NCBI GenBank assembly: GCA_027619545.1
Contig: JAQCFT010000003.1
Location: 1 to 42,014, forward strand
Reading direction: 5' to 3'
DNA length: 42,014 nt
Origin: Verrucomicrobiota bacterium
GTDB lineage: Bacteria > Verrucomicrobiota > Verrucomicrobiia > Limisphaerales > AAA164-E04
The position numbers and the translations under genes are program-made. The notes under the pieces were generated by a model. The model worked only from the letters and a program-made list of their open reading frames with translations, had not been told where the DNA came from and made no database searches. Position 1 is the stretch's first letter. Each line of letters opens with the position of its first letter. Below are positions 1 to 8,098 of this stretch, in pieces.

Positions 1-412
1 CGAATTGGCCTGCTCGATCCAACCCCCGCAAAGCTTCTTCGCCTGCCGGATCCAATACGCTGGTGCCGCCTTTTACCTGCATGCGACCGCCGTCCGGAGG
101 GTAACAAACCACCGGCCAGCCAGCGTGTGCGATAGTTTCCAGCAGTTTGGCGGATTGCGCGCCCGCACCCGGGCCGGGGTCAAAGCCATTGCCGAGATTG
201 GATTCTTTCATGAAAGCGATCAGGCTTTCCAGTTCGTCGACATTTCCCGGAGAACCATAAAGCGAAAACACCACCGATGTTTGCCCTGGGAGTAAGCGAG
301 GCATCACCAGGGGATTGTCCTCTGACTGAACAGCAAACGTGGCGAACGATGACAGCGATAGCATCAAGCCAGTTGTCGCAGTGGATAGACCTATCTGGAA
401 AAGGGATCGCAT
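1..412 (-). CDS. Exported protein of unknown function, C-terminus outside the window
   Basis: The minus strand is open from an ATG at 412 to the window edge, giving at least 137 residues. The N-terminus begins MRSLFQIGLSTATT and continues through a hydrophobic stretch to SSFATFAVQ, which fits a Sec signal peptide cleaved near residue 28. The mature part (PRLLPGQTSVVFSLYGSPGN, then a segment with GNGFDPGPGAGAQSAKLLET) does not match a family I can name. It could be the start of a secreted hydrolase or sugar-binding protein, but the catalytic part is not visible. It is divergent from the esterase gene starting at 515. A possible promoter (TTGACG, 17 bp, CATAAG) ends six bases before the ATG. 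That the ORF is coding is fairly sure because of the signal peptide; its function is unknown. Confidence 0.7.
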   Translation of the reverse strand, partial: MRSLFQIGLSTATTGLMLSLSSFATFAVQSEDNPLVMPRLLPGQTSVVFSLYGSPGNVDELESLIAFMKESNLGNGFDPGPGAGAQSAKLLETIAHAGWPVVCYPPDGGRMQVKGGTSVLDPAGEEALRGLDRAGQF

Positions 413-418
413 CGGTCA

Positions 419-447
419 CTTATGCAGAGCAAATCAAGGGACGTCAA
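419..447 (-). promoter_or_regulatory. Putative leaderless promoter of the gene starting at 412
   Basis: On the minus strand TTGACG (442-447) is followed by 17 bp and CATAAG (419-424). The ATG at 412 begins seven bases after the -10 box, so transcription would start at or next to the start codon. There is no Shine-Dalgarno sequence. The call rests on spacing and box similarity only. Confidence 0.4.
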
Positions 448-514
448 TCAAAGTGAACAAAAACGATTCATTATCCACTCGAAAGTAGAGGTTTGAAATG
501 CCACACTTTCGCAC

Positions 515-2740
515 ATGCCCATATCCTTTTTGAAAACGAAAGATCTCATCCCGCAGTCTATTCTGCGCATTGGGTGTGCTGTCATGATTTTCACGTTGCT
601 GCAGCAGTCCTGTCTGGCGCAAGGGCAGGATCAACTTGTGAACGTTTTTCGCTCCGCCGATCTGCCTCCGGTGATGCGTTTTTTGGATGGTACCCCTGTG
701 GAAACGCAGGAGCATTGGCAGCGTCGCCGGGAAGAAATAGCCCGACTGTGGTGTGAAACCTACATTGGTCATTTTCCGGAGGAAACGCCCGACCTTCTGG
801 AAGTGCATGTGGCTTCGGAAACACAGCGTCGGGACGGTGTGATAGTACGTGATGTGCGGCTGGAGTTTGATACCGCCAACCAGACTGCTTGTCATCTTCG
901 CATCTTATTGCCGCCCATTGGCACAAAGCGCTCTGATCAGGCTCTGCCGTTGTTGTTGACCCAGCCCAGGAACTACCAATTGGCCTGGGGAGAGGCGGCG
1001 GTGAAGCGTGGGTATGTTGTCTGCTACTATCCTGGAGTGGATTACAATCATCGTGAACAGGATTTTCCCGGATTTGAAAACACCTGGAAGCAATTCAAAG
1101 ATGCCTGTCCGAATGCCACTTGGTCTTCGTCACTTGCCATTCAATCATGGATCGCCGGAAGGGCTTTGGATTATTTGTTGAGTGATCGGTTTGATCGAGA
1201 CATCCATCCCGAACAGGTGGGAATCATCGGTCATTCGCGTTATGGAAAACAGTCGCTGTATGCGGCTGCGTTCGATTCCAGAATCAAGGCGGTCGTTTCA
1301 CGCAGCGCTGGTTCACCTGCTGCAGCGGGTTATCGTTTTACCGGGCGGGATACGTTCATGGAGACCGTCATGGATGCTCCGACAGAATGGGCACTGCCGA
1401 GTTTGAAAACTTACTTTGGACGCGAGCACGAACTGCCCGTTGAAAGCAACGGATTGCTGGCTTTGATTGCGCCCCGTGCCTGCATGCTGCATACTGCATA
1501 CAACGATGGCAGCGATCCAACATTTGCCGTCGAACGGACGTATCTTTCAGCCAAACGTGCCTATCAATTCCTGGGACATACAGACAAACTGGCCTTGGTT
1601 TATCGCGAGGGAAATCACAACCCCATCACGGAAGAACACATCGCGGTGAATCTGGACTGGTTTGATTGGAATTTCGGGCGCGGCAACATCGACCGGAGCC
1701 GTTTTTCAGAGAAGTTGCTGCACCGTTTCGACTGGAAAGCTTGGCGAAAGCAACAAAGCAACGATGCGATGACATCTCCTGACAGTGAATCCTCTTTGTC
1801 CGATCGAGTACAGTGGATGTTGGGCGAGGCGCCCGCTTGGGCAAAGGAGTCCGGTTCTTCACATCCATTGACAATCCTCAAGGAAGAAGATTACGGCGTG
1901 GCGTTGTGGTCACGTGATCGGTGGAAGCCCAAAGGCGTGGTTCGAATGCCTGTCAGTTTTGGAGCGAACGTTCATGGAAATCTTGCTTTTCCAAAACAGC
2001 ACGACAAACCTCTGCCGGTGGTGATCTGGCTGCACCCATTCAATTATTCACACGGATCCAACGAAGGATATGGTGTTGAAGGAACCTCCATCTACTATCG
2101 GCTAGCCCAGGCCGGGTATGCGGTGTTGAGTTTTGATCAAATTGGATTTGGGGATCGTTTGCTTGAAGGAGCGTCTTTCTATGATGAGTATCCCCGGTGG
2201 TCGAAATTGGGGAGAATGGTTTTCGATGTCCGATGTGCGGTGGATTTTGTCCGTGGCGGGCATGGGATTGCTGAAGGAGCAATGCCGGACATGAATTCGG
2301 ATAACATCACTTTGCTGGGTTATTCACTCGGAGGGATGTTGGCCTTGCACGCCGCCGCACTGGACGAGAGACAGCTTCAAGTGGCCACATTTTGCGGGTG
2401 GACGCCCATGCGTTCGGACGATGACAGCCAATTGACCGGAGGTATTCGCAGGTGGTGGGAGTGGCATGGATTGTTGCCCAAACTCGGATTGTTTCATGAA
2501 AGGGAAAAGGAAATTCCTTACGATTTTGTTGATCTGTTAAAATCCATTTCGGATAGGCCGTGTCTTGTGTATTCCGCAACGAATGATCGGCAGGTGACAC
2601 CTTCGGATGTGGTTGCTGCTGTCAACGAAGCCAAGATGCGGGCAGGTGGAATCTTGCAGTTCCATCACGTTCAGGACGTGAATCGGTTTCAGTCGGATCA
2701 ACACAAGATATTGCTCGAGTGGCTGGCCCGTATTCGATAG
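515..2740 (+). CDS. Exported tandem alpha/beta-hydrolase: CE15-like half plus a second esterase half
   Basis: The 741-residue protein has a signal peptide (basic start, hydrophobic residues about 16-34, likely cut near LAQ at 35-37). Residues 60-390 resemble glucuronoyl/acetyl-xylan esterases of the CE15 type: GHSRYGK puts the nucleophile at Ser241, ALIAPRA (316-322) is the usual strand before the acid region (DGSDP 331-335), and REGNHN carries His368. Residues 455-741 form a second alpha/beta-hydrolase with GYSLGG (Ser604), ATNDRQV (Asp691) and SDQHK (His730). Both halves therefore look catalytically complete. The likely job is removal of ester groups from plant or algal polysaccharides in the periplasm or outside the cell. 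The ATG at 515 lacks a ribosome site; Met24 (584) is an alternative but would shorten the signal peptide. Family assignment is by motif; substrates are inferred. Confidence 0.85.
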   Translation: MPISFLKTKDLIPQSILRIGCAVMIFTLLQQSCLAQGQDQLVNVFRSADLPPVMRFLDGTPVETQEHWQRRREEIARLWCETYIGHFPEETPDLLEVHVASETQRRDGVIVRDVRLEFDTANQTACHLRILLPPIGTKRSDQALPLLLTQPRNYQLAWGEAAVKRGYVVCYYPGVDYNHREQDFPGFENTWKQFKDACPNATWSSSLAIQSWIAGRALDYLLSDRFDRDIHPEQVGIIGHSRYGKQSLYAAAFDSRIKAVVSRSAGSPAAAGYRFTGRDTFMETVMDAPTEWALPSLKTYFGREHELPVESNGLLALIAPRACMLHTAYNDGSDPTFAVERTYLSAKRAYQFLGHTDKLALVYREGNHNPITEEHIAVNLDWFDWNFGRGNIDRSRFSEKLLHRFDWKAWRKQQSNDAMTSPDSESSLSDRVQWMLGEAPAWAKESGSSHPLTILKEEDYGVALWSRDRWKPKGVVRMPVSFGANVHGNLAFPKQHDKPLPVVIWLHPFNYSHGSNEGYGVEGTSIYYRLAQAGYAVLSFDQIGFGDRLLEGASFYDEYPRWSKLGRMVFDVRCAVDFVRGGHGIAEGAMPDMNSDNITLLGYSLGGMLALHAAALDERQLQVATFCGWTPMRSDDDSQLTGGIRRWWEWHGLLPKLGLFHEREKEIPYDFVDLLKSISDRPCLVYSATNDRQVTPSDVVAAVNEAKMRAGGILQFHHVQDVNRFQSDQHKILLEWLARIR

Positions 2741-2772
2741 AGGCTGAATTTGACACCGGATTTCATACTGCC

Positions 2773-2835
2773 GTAAGTAGAGACGATACGTCTTACCCGT
2801 GGGGCGTCAGGTAGATCGGACCGTCTCGGTCCGCA
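2773..2835 (+). repeat. Intergenic repeat, copy 1 (partial)
   Basis: This copy has a GAGACGATACGTCTTACC core, then CAGGTAGATCGGACC and the hairpin CGGACCG-TCT-CGGTCCG (2817-2833). It corresponds to copy 3 at 4790-4899 with a compensatory base change in the stem. Together with copy 2 it fills most of the 442-base gap between 2740 and 3183, where I see no other gene. Confidence 0.7.
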
Positions 2836-2944
2836 CCTTGTGACTTACCTGCTCAAGAATGCCATCCAAAGGAAACCCTGACTTGGAGGCATCGCGTATG
2901 CCATATGGGCAAGCTTCGAAAGTAGCTGGTTATTCAGAATCTCA

Positions 2945-3085
2945 GGCTTCCCAAAGATCAATAGTGCTGGAATTCGGATGCCACAAGGGTGACGCGTCGG
3001 GGGCGACACGTCCTACCCGGCTGATTGCCAGGGAGTTTGGATCGCCGAGATCCGCTCGCGACTGTCCGCGATGTGGATGTGGGAT
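2945..3085 (+). repeat. Intergenic repeat, copy 2 (near full length)
   Basis: This copy starts with GGCTTCCCAAA, continues through CGGATGCCACAAGGGTGACG and GACACGTCCTACCC, and has a hairpin-like GGATC-GCCGA-GATCC (3039-3053). It ends with a CGCGATGTGGATG block. The same order of blocks is seen when copies 3 and 4 are joined. An open frame through it (from 2859) is an extension of the downstream gene and is not considered coding. Confidence 0.7.
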
Positions 3086-3147
3086 AAGCGAAATTAAAGG
3101 ATTTTTAAAACTTCATGTAACTACTCTCTGGGCACATTGCGGGGGGC

Positions 3148-3176
3148 TTGACGGGTGTGGGGTGTCGGTGCAGCAT
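3148..3176 (+). promoter_or_regulatory. Putative leaderless promoter of the DUF1080-esterase gene
   Basis: TTGACG (3148-3153), a 17-bp spacer and CAGCAT (3171-3176) are followed by six bases and the ATG at 3183. The -10 box is a weak match, but the spacing repeats that of other genes in the window. It supports 3183 over the upstream in-frame start. Confidence 0.35.
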
Positions 3177-3182
3177 CGGGTC

Positions 3183-4781
3183 ATGCATGTTCGACGTCTC
3201 TTTTGTTTGTTCGCCATTTTGGCGTTGTACTTATGTTGCTACTCGACCGTTGCTCAGGAACTCAATCCTCCCGACGGTTTCCATGCCATTTTTAACGGCA
3301 AAGATCTGACGGGGTGGTATGGCTGGAACCCGCATCAATCGGTCAAGTTGAAGGGGGATGAGAAAGAAGCCAATCTCAAGCAACAACGGGAAGAGTTTCC
3401 CAGGCACTGGCGTGTGGAAAATGGTGAGCTTGTAAATGACGGTCATGGTCCTTACGCCACAACTGAAAAGGACTACGGGGACATTGAGTTGCATCTTGAA
3501 TACAAAACCGTTCCCAAGGCGGACAGCGGGATATATCTTCGGGGTACTCCTCAAGTGCAGATTTGGGATAAGAATCAGGTATTTGACCCAAAACGTCCGA
3601 CGCGTCGCCCGCATCTTGGATCGGGTGGATTGTTCAACAACACACCGAACACACTTGGTCGGGATCCTCTCATGCTCATGGACAAACCCTTTGGTGAGTG
3701 GAATCAGTTTCGCATTCGTCAGGTAGGGGATCGGACCTGGGTCTGGTTGAACAATCGCCCGGTGGTGGACGGGGTGGTGATGGAGAATTATTGGGATCGA
3801 TCAAAACCTTTGCCTGCCCTGGGACCGATCATGTTGCAGACCCATGGAGGAGAAATTCGATGGCGAAATATTTTCCTCCGCGAAATCGAAAAGGACGAGG
3901 CAGAGCGTATTTTGTCCGGACGCTTTATTCCGAACCCGACGTACTATGATGTTCCATATGGTTCGCATCCAAAGCAAGTGATGCATGTGTGGAAAGCTGA
4001 TTCGGCCAAGCCCACTCCGGTGCTGATGTTTCTTCATGGTGGCGGCTGGATGGCCGGGGGGCGTTTGAATGGGCTGGAATCGAGACTGCATGCTTATCTG
4101 GATGCGGGGATTTCCGTGATCAGTGTGGAATACCGTTTTATTGCCGAAGCAACAGAGGATGGAGAAGTTCCGCCGGTAAAAGGTCCTTTGCACGACGCTG
4201 CCCGTGCGCTGCAGGTCATCCGCAGCAAGGCGGAGGAGTGGGGGATCGATAAAGAACGCATTGGCGCTTCCGGTGGTTCGGCGGGTGCTTGTTCAAGTTT
4301 GTGGTTGGCATTTCATCCGGACATGGCGGATCCCAATAGTGGTGATCCGGTCTCGCGTGAATCGACGCGACTGTGGTGTGCGGCGGTGATTGGTGCGCAA
4401 ACCACGTTGGATCCGAAACAAATGCGGGACTGGACCCCGAACAGTCGTTACGGCGGTCATGCATTTGGTTTCACTGCGAAGGACGGCAAATCGCAGTTTG
4501 ATGTTTTCTATGATGAGCGGAAAAAAATCTTGCCGTGGATTGCCGAGTATTCGCCGTTTGCGTTGGTAACGTCTGATGATCCTCCGGTTTACATGATCTA
4601 TTCGGCGAAGCCAGCTTTGGGACAAAACCAGAAAGATCCGACACATACTGCGAACTTTGGTGTCAAATTGCAGGAACGTTGTTTGGAGTTTGGAGTTGAA
4701 TGTGAACTTGTCTATCCGGATGCGCCTGATGTTCAACACAAGGATACGATGACTTACATGATTGACCGTTTGAAAAGATAG
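3183..4781 (+). CDS. Exported DUF1080 (3-keto-disaccharide hydrolase-type) domain fused to an esterase
   Basis: The 532-residue protein begins MHVRRLFCLFAILALYL, a signal peptide ending near VAQ (23-25). Residues 32-235 are a DUF1080/concanavalin-like domain: FNGKDLTGW at 37-45, ADSGIYLRG at 113-121 and QIWDK at 126-130. Residues 255-532 are an alpha/beta-hydrolase of the BD-FAE/carboxylesterase kind: HGGGW at 285-289 for the oxyanion hole, GASGGSAG with Ser366, and a possible catalytic His519. Where the acid residue normally follows the PPVYMIYS strand, the protein has an unusual AKPALGQ segment, so the Asp is not certain. The start was set at 3183 because the signal peptide begins there; the frame further upstream runs through repeats. 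It probably acts on glycan esters or glycosides outside the cytoplasm. The fusion suggests that binding or glycoside attack is coupled with deacylation. Confidence 0.85.
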   Translation: MHVRRLFCLFAILALYLCCYSTVAQELNPPDGFHAIFNGKDLTGWYGWNPHQSVKLKGDEKEANLKQQREEFPRHWRVENGELVNDGHGPYATTEKDYGDIELHLEYKTVPKADSGIYLRGTPQVQIWDKNQVFDPKRPTRRPHLGSGGLFNNTPNTLGRDPLMLMDKPFGEWNQFRIRQVGDRTWVWLNNRPVVDGVVMENYWDRSKPLPALGPIMLQTHGGEIRWRNIFLREIEKDEAERILSGRFIPNPTYYDVPYGSHPKQVMHVWKADSAKPTPVLMFLHGGGWMAGGRLNGLESRLHAYLDAGISVISVEYRFIAEATEDGEVPPVKGPLHDAARALQVIRSKAEEWGIDKERIGASGGSAGACSSLWLAFHPDMADPNSGDPVSRESTRLWCAAVIGAQTTLDPKQMRDWTPNSRYGGHAFGFTAKDGKSQFDVFYDERKKILPWIAEYSPFALVTSDDPPVYMIYSAKPALGQNQKDPTHTANFGVKLQERCLEFGVECELVYPDAPDVQHKDTMTYMIDRLKR

Positions 4782-4789
4782 GGATTTTG

Positions 4790-4899
4790 AAACCCTCCAG
4801 GGACGGCACGTCCTACCTGCGGCAGCCTCAGGTAGATCGGATCGTCTCGATCCGATCGCGAGCGGTAGCGATGCGGATGAGGGGTGTTCGAAAAACAAA
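4790..4899 (+). repeat. Intergenic repeat, copy 3
   Basis: The copy starts CCTCCAGGGACGGCACGTCC, then CAGGTAGATCGG and the hairpin GATCGGATCG-TCT-CGATCCGATC (4835-4857, ten perfect pairs). It ends with GCGAGCGGTAGCGATGCGG and a block similar to the end of copy 2. It runs directly into copy 4, so the two look like a head-to-tail pair. Confidence 0.75.
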
Positions 4900-5005
4900 G
4901 GCTTCCCAAAACGGAAACGTCTGGGATATCGGAACCCACAAGGCGACGCGCCAGGGACGGCACGTCCTACCTGTGGGGGGACCCAGGTAGATTCGATCTT
5001 CAGGC
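4900..5005 (+). repeat. Intergenic repeat, copy 4
   Basis: The copy begins GGCTTCCCAAA and contains CGGAACCCACAAGGCGACG and GGGACGGCACGTCCTACC, followed by a decayed CAGGTAGATTCGATC. It matches copy 2 and copy 5 block by block. Copies 1-2 and 3-4 lie on either side of the DUF1080-esterase gene. Confidence 0.75.
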
Positions 5006-5047
5006 TTTTGTGAATGATGTGATCAGAGGAAATGAATCAGCATAGAG

Positions 5048-6025
5048 ATGAAACGTAGACAATTTATCAAGAGAGTGGGCGCCACAGGCGCATCCGTGGC
5101 TTTAACCTCCTGGCCCGTTTGGGCTCAGAATAGCAAGGAACCCTTGCGTTTCGGTGTGATCACCGATGTGCATAAAGACATCATGCATGATGCCAATGAG
5201 CGGCTGACCGCATTTATTCAAGCCATGAACGAGGCAAAGGTTGATTTCATTGTTCAGTTGGGTGACTTCTGTGTGCCCAAGGAAGCTAATCAGTCCTTTC
5301 TCGATATTTGGAATGGCTTTCAGGGGCCACGATATCATGTTCTGGGTAACCACGACACGGACGGAGGCTTTTCACGTGGACAGACGGTCGCCTGGTGGAA
5401 GATGCCTTCACGGTATTACGCCTTCGAGCAATCAGGAATTAAATTCATCGTGCTGGATGGGAATGACAGGCCCGAAAACCATGCCGGTGGCTATCCACGT
5501 TTTATTGCAGAAGATCAACAGCAATGGTTGTCCGCAGAGTTGGAAAAAACGGATCTTCCGGTCATTGTTTTCGTGCATCAAAGTTTGGAACGCGAGGATA
5601 GGGGCGGCGTGCAAAATGGGGGCGAAATTCGGGGAATATTGGAAAAAGCCAATGCCCTCGCCGGGAAACGTCAGGTCATCGCCTGCTTTTCCGGACATCA
5701 CCATCGGGATTATGTGCGCACCCTCAACGACATTGTTTATCCACAAATCAACAGCGCTTCTTATTTTTGGGTGGGTGGGGATTACCAGCACATTCGTTAC
5801 AGTGAGCAAGTGGACAAAAAGCATCCCTACATCAAGTATACGGTGCCTTACAAAGAACCCCTTTTTGGAATCGTGACGATTGATCGCGTTAACGGCACCA
5901 TGAGCATGCAGGGACGGCGCAGTTCATTTGTCGGGCCTTCTCCCTGGGATCTGGGGCAAGACCGTGCCTACTGGGATGCCGCTACTTTGACGGCGGATGT
6001 GTCGGATTGGAGCTTGAAGGTCTGA
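5048..6025 (+). CDS. TAT-exported calcineurin-like metallophosphoesterase
   Basis: The 325-residue protein starts MKRRQFIKRVGATGASVALT, a twin-arginine signal (RRQFIK), so it should be exported folded. The metal-binding motifs of the family are complete: Asp40-x-His42 (TDVHKD), GD with Asp73, GNHD (100-103), His177 (FVHQS) and GHHH (216-219). These bind two metal ions and support phosphoester cleavage. The natural substrate cannot be told; relatives act on phosphodiesters, nucleotides or phospholipid-like molecules. It stands alone between a repeat region and a convergent LamG gene. The ATG at 5048 begins exactly at the TAT signal. Fold and metal centre are sure, substrate is not. Confidence 0.9.
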   Translation: MKRRQFIKRVGATGASVALTSWPVWAQNSKEPLRFGVITDVHKDIMHDANERLTAFIQAMNEAKVDFIVQLGDFCVPKEANQSFLDIWNGFQGPRYHVLGNHDTDGGFSRGQTVAWWKMPSRYYAFEQSGIKFIVLDGNDRPENHAGGYPRFIAEDQQQWLSAELEKTDLPVIVFVHQSLEREDRGGVQNGGEIRGILEKANALAGKRQVIACFSGHHHRDYVRTLNDIVYPQINSASYFWVGGDYQHIRYSEQVDKKHPYIKYTVPYKEPLFGIVTIDRVNGTMSMQGRRSSFVGPSPWDLGQDRAYWDAATLTADVSDWSLKV

Positions 6026-6046
6026 AGGGGGATTCGGGTATCTGGC

Positions 6047-6085
6047 AAAAAAGAACTCGGAACCCCCCCGTTGGGATTCCGAGTT
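6047..6085 (-). terminator. Rho-independent terminator for the LamG/TSP3 gene
   Basis: AACTCGGAA (6054-6062) pairs with TTCCGAGTT (6077-6085), with extra C/G pairing around a C-rich loop. On the minus strand the stem is followed by CTTTTTTG (T run at 6047-6052). It lies between two convergent genes and is best formed for the minus-strand gene. Confidence 0.8.
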
Positions 6086-6118
6086 GAATTTCATGGGCAA
6101 AATGATCGAAGGGTTTGC

Positions 6119-8098
6119 CTATTCGGCAATGAAAAACTTCGCACTGCCGTCCGGTTGGACCGTGTAAGGTGAACTGGCTCCGTCCACTTCCGTATAGGGG
6201 CCTGATGCAGAATCGGAGCTCTTGAGTGCTCCTTCAAATTCGATGACCACACTGCCATCCGAGAGGGCAATGGATTGGACCGATCCTGCCGTCTGAGGTT
6301 CTTCGATGCCTTTGTCCAGCAAAGCCTGCACTCCATTCTCATAGATGAAGGCGATGTCACCGTCTGACAACGGAACCCGGAACAGGGCGATGTCGTCGAT
6401 GTTCCCGATGAAGTGAAAACCGTCACCAAAGTCCTGCCCCGCCCCTATGTTGAAAGGGGTGGAATTATTCGGTGTGATTTTACTGTTGCCTTCGGATACC
6501 AATGCTCCATTGACATAGAGTTTTTTGGTTTGAGTGGCATCGTCATAGGAAATGGTTACATGATCCCATGCGCCCAAATTGACTTCTGGTCCATCCAGGG
6601 TTTGCCACCCCCCGCCACCGCTGCCGCTCCAGAAAGTCCAGGAACCGGAAGGGTTGCTGTCATAGATCAGGTAACCGGTAGGAGGGTTGCCCTGTTCGTC
6701 ACGGCTGGTCAGGGGGGAGTTCCAGGTTCCGGCGCCGCCTTCGGAGTTGGCCCAGAGTGACAGTGTGAAGGAAGGCGGATTGAGGTCTGGTGTGTGTTCG
6801 AATTGAATGACTGACTCCCCGTCCAGGTAGGCGGATGTTCCAGTGAAATCACGTGCCCCTGGATCGCCATAGAATGCCAGATCTTCAACCGGTACATATT
6901 TGCCATCGGCCGATTCCCCGCCATCGTCCAGCGGCCAGAAGGCGACCAGCGGTGAAGGCTTGCTGGTTTTGTCCAGAGGATCGGTTCCGTTTTGAATTTC
7001 TGTATTGTCAGCAAAACCATCGCCATCGGTATCGGATTTCAGCGGATGGGTGCCAGGTCCGTCCGAACTAACCTCTTCTCCATCTGTCAATCCGTCGCCA
7101 TCGGTGTCGGCGACCAGCGGGTTGGTGCCGGTGTTGGAGGCGTCGACATAGACTCCTGTGTTGGATTCTGCTTTGTCATTGAGTCCGTCTTCGTCCGTAT
7201 CAGCCTTGGTGGGATCGGTGCCGAGTTCGGTGATTTCTACGATAGCGGTGAGTCCGTCCCCGTCCTTGTCGGAGTCGCTGTCCGCCACGTCTGGATCCAA
7301 TCCGAACTGTGCTTCATGTTCATTCAGGATGCCATCGCCGTCGCGGTCCGGGTTTTCGGGTTGGAATGAGGCGACACCGTCATTCATCACGGATTGAATG
7401 TCGTTGCCCGATAAAGCTCCGTCCCAAAGACCAATATCGTCGAGATCCCCCAGGAACCAGAACCCGTCGCCAAAATCTTGTCCGGCACCGATGTTGAACG
7501 GCGTGGTGTCGTTCGGAGTAAGAGAATCATTTGACTCGGCGACCAGTTCACCGTCGACGAACAACTTTTTCGTCTTCAGTAGGTTGTCGTAGGTGATGGC
7601 GACATGCTGCCATTCCCCCAGCAGGACTTCCGGGCCATCCAGTGTCTGCCAATTGCCGGGGTCGCTTCCATTTCCGCTCCAGAACGTCCACGATCCGGTG
7701 GGGTTGCTGTCATAGACAAGGTATCCCTGACTGGTTTGTCCCTCGGCGTTGAGATCATGACGGCTGGTCACCGGAGAATTCCAAGTTCCTAAGCCACCTT
7801 CGGATCTTGCCCAAAAAGCGAGAGTGAAACTCTCGGGATTGAGATCGCTGCTCCAATCGTGGTGGATCACGCTGCTGGCTCCATTGAAATAAGCTGATGT
7901 GCCCGTGTTCCCGTTAGCACCCGCTCCGCCGTACTCGACGTCCATTTCGTCACTGGCAACAAAGTTGCCATCCGCAGAATTTCCATCGGAATCCAATGGA
8001 AAGTGAGCCACCAGAGAAGCGGCGTGGCCATGGCTGATTCCTGATAAAACCGCCAGGATGGCGGCCTGTTTCAGCATTACATTCAGAGTATTTTTCAT
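6119..8098 (-). CDS. Exported surface protein with two LamG domains joined by calcium-type TSP3 repeats
   Basis: The 659-residue protein begins MKNTLNVMLKQAAILAVLSG and has a signal peptide ending near GHAA (24-27). Residues about 28-240 form a LamG/concanavalin-like jelly roll (LVAHFPLD, TSAYFNG, FTLAFWARSEGG, FNIGAGQDFGDG). Residues about 247-380 hold at least five thrombospondin type 3-like repeats (DRDGDGILNE, ADTDGDGLTDGEE, SDTDGDGFAD), which normally bind calcium. A second LamG domain follows that is very like the first, almost word for word in WTFWSG and TLDGPEV. The C-terminus (about 590-659) carries a short extra domain ending FFIAE; no PEP-CTERM or LPXTG anchor is seen. The ATG at 8098 is chosen because the signal peptide starts there; the frame is open further upstream without a signal. 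It likely binds glycans or mediates attachment at the cell surface. Confidence 0.85.
   Translation of the reverse strand: MKNTLNVMLKQAAILAVLSGISHGHAASLVAHFPLDSDGNSADGNFVASDEMDVEYGGAGANGNTGTSAYFNGASSVIHHDWSSDLNPESFTLAFWARSEGGLGTWNSPVTSRHDLNAEGQTSQGYLVYDSNPTGSWTFWSGNGSDPGNWQTLDGPEVLLGEWQHVAITYDNLLKTKKLFVDGELVAESNDSLTPNDTTPFNIGAGQDFGDGFWFLGDLDDIGLWDGALSGNDIQSVMNDGVASFQPENPDRDGDGILNEHEAQFGLDPDVADSDSDKDGDGLTAIVEITELGTDPTKADTDEDGLNDKAESNTGVYVDASNTGTNPLVADTDGDGLTDGEEVSSDGPGTHPLKSDTDGDGFADNTEIQNGTDPLDKTSKPSPLVAFWPLDDGGESADGKYVPVEDLAFYGDPGARDFTGTSAYLDGESVIQFEHTPDLNPPSFTLSLWANSEGGAGTWNSPLTSRDEQGNPPTGYLIYDSNPSGSWTFWSGSGGGGWQTLDGPEVNLGAWDHVTISYDDATQTKKLYVNGALVSEGNSKITPNNSTPFNIGAGQDFGDGFHFIGNIDDIALFRVPLSDGDIAFIYENGVQALLDKGIEEPQTAGSVQSIALSDGSVVIEFEGALKSSDSASGPYTEVDGASSPYTVQPDGSAKFFIAE

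Noticed and set aside
2859-3182. In-frame extension of the DUF1080-esterase gene with 108 more codons.
   Set aside because: It runs through two copies of the intergenic repeat and would bury the signal peptide inside the protein.
4293-4898. 201-codon frame antisense to the end of the esterase gene.
   Set aside because: It covers repeat DNA and a coding region on the other strand and has no recognisable domain.
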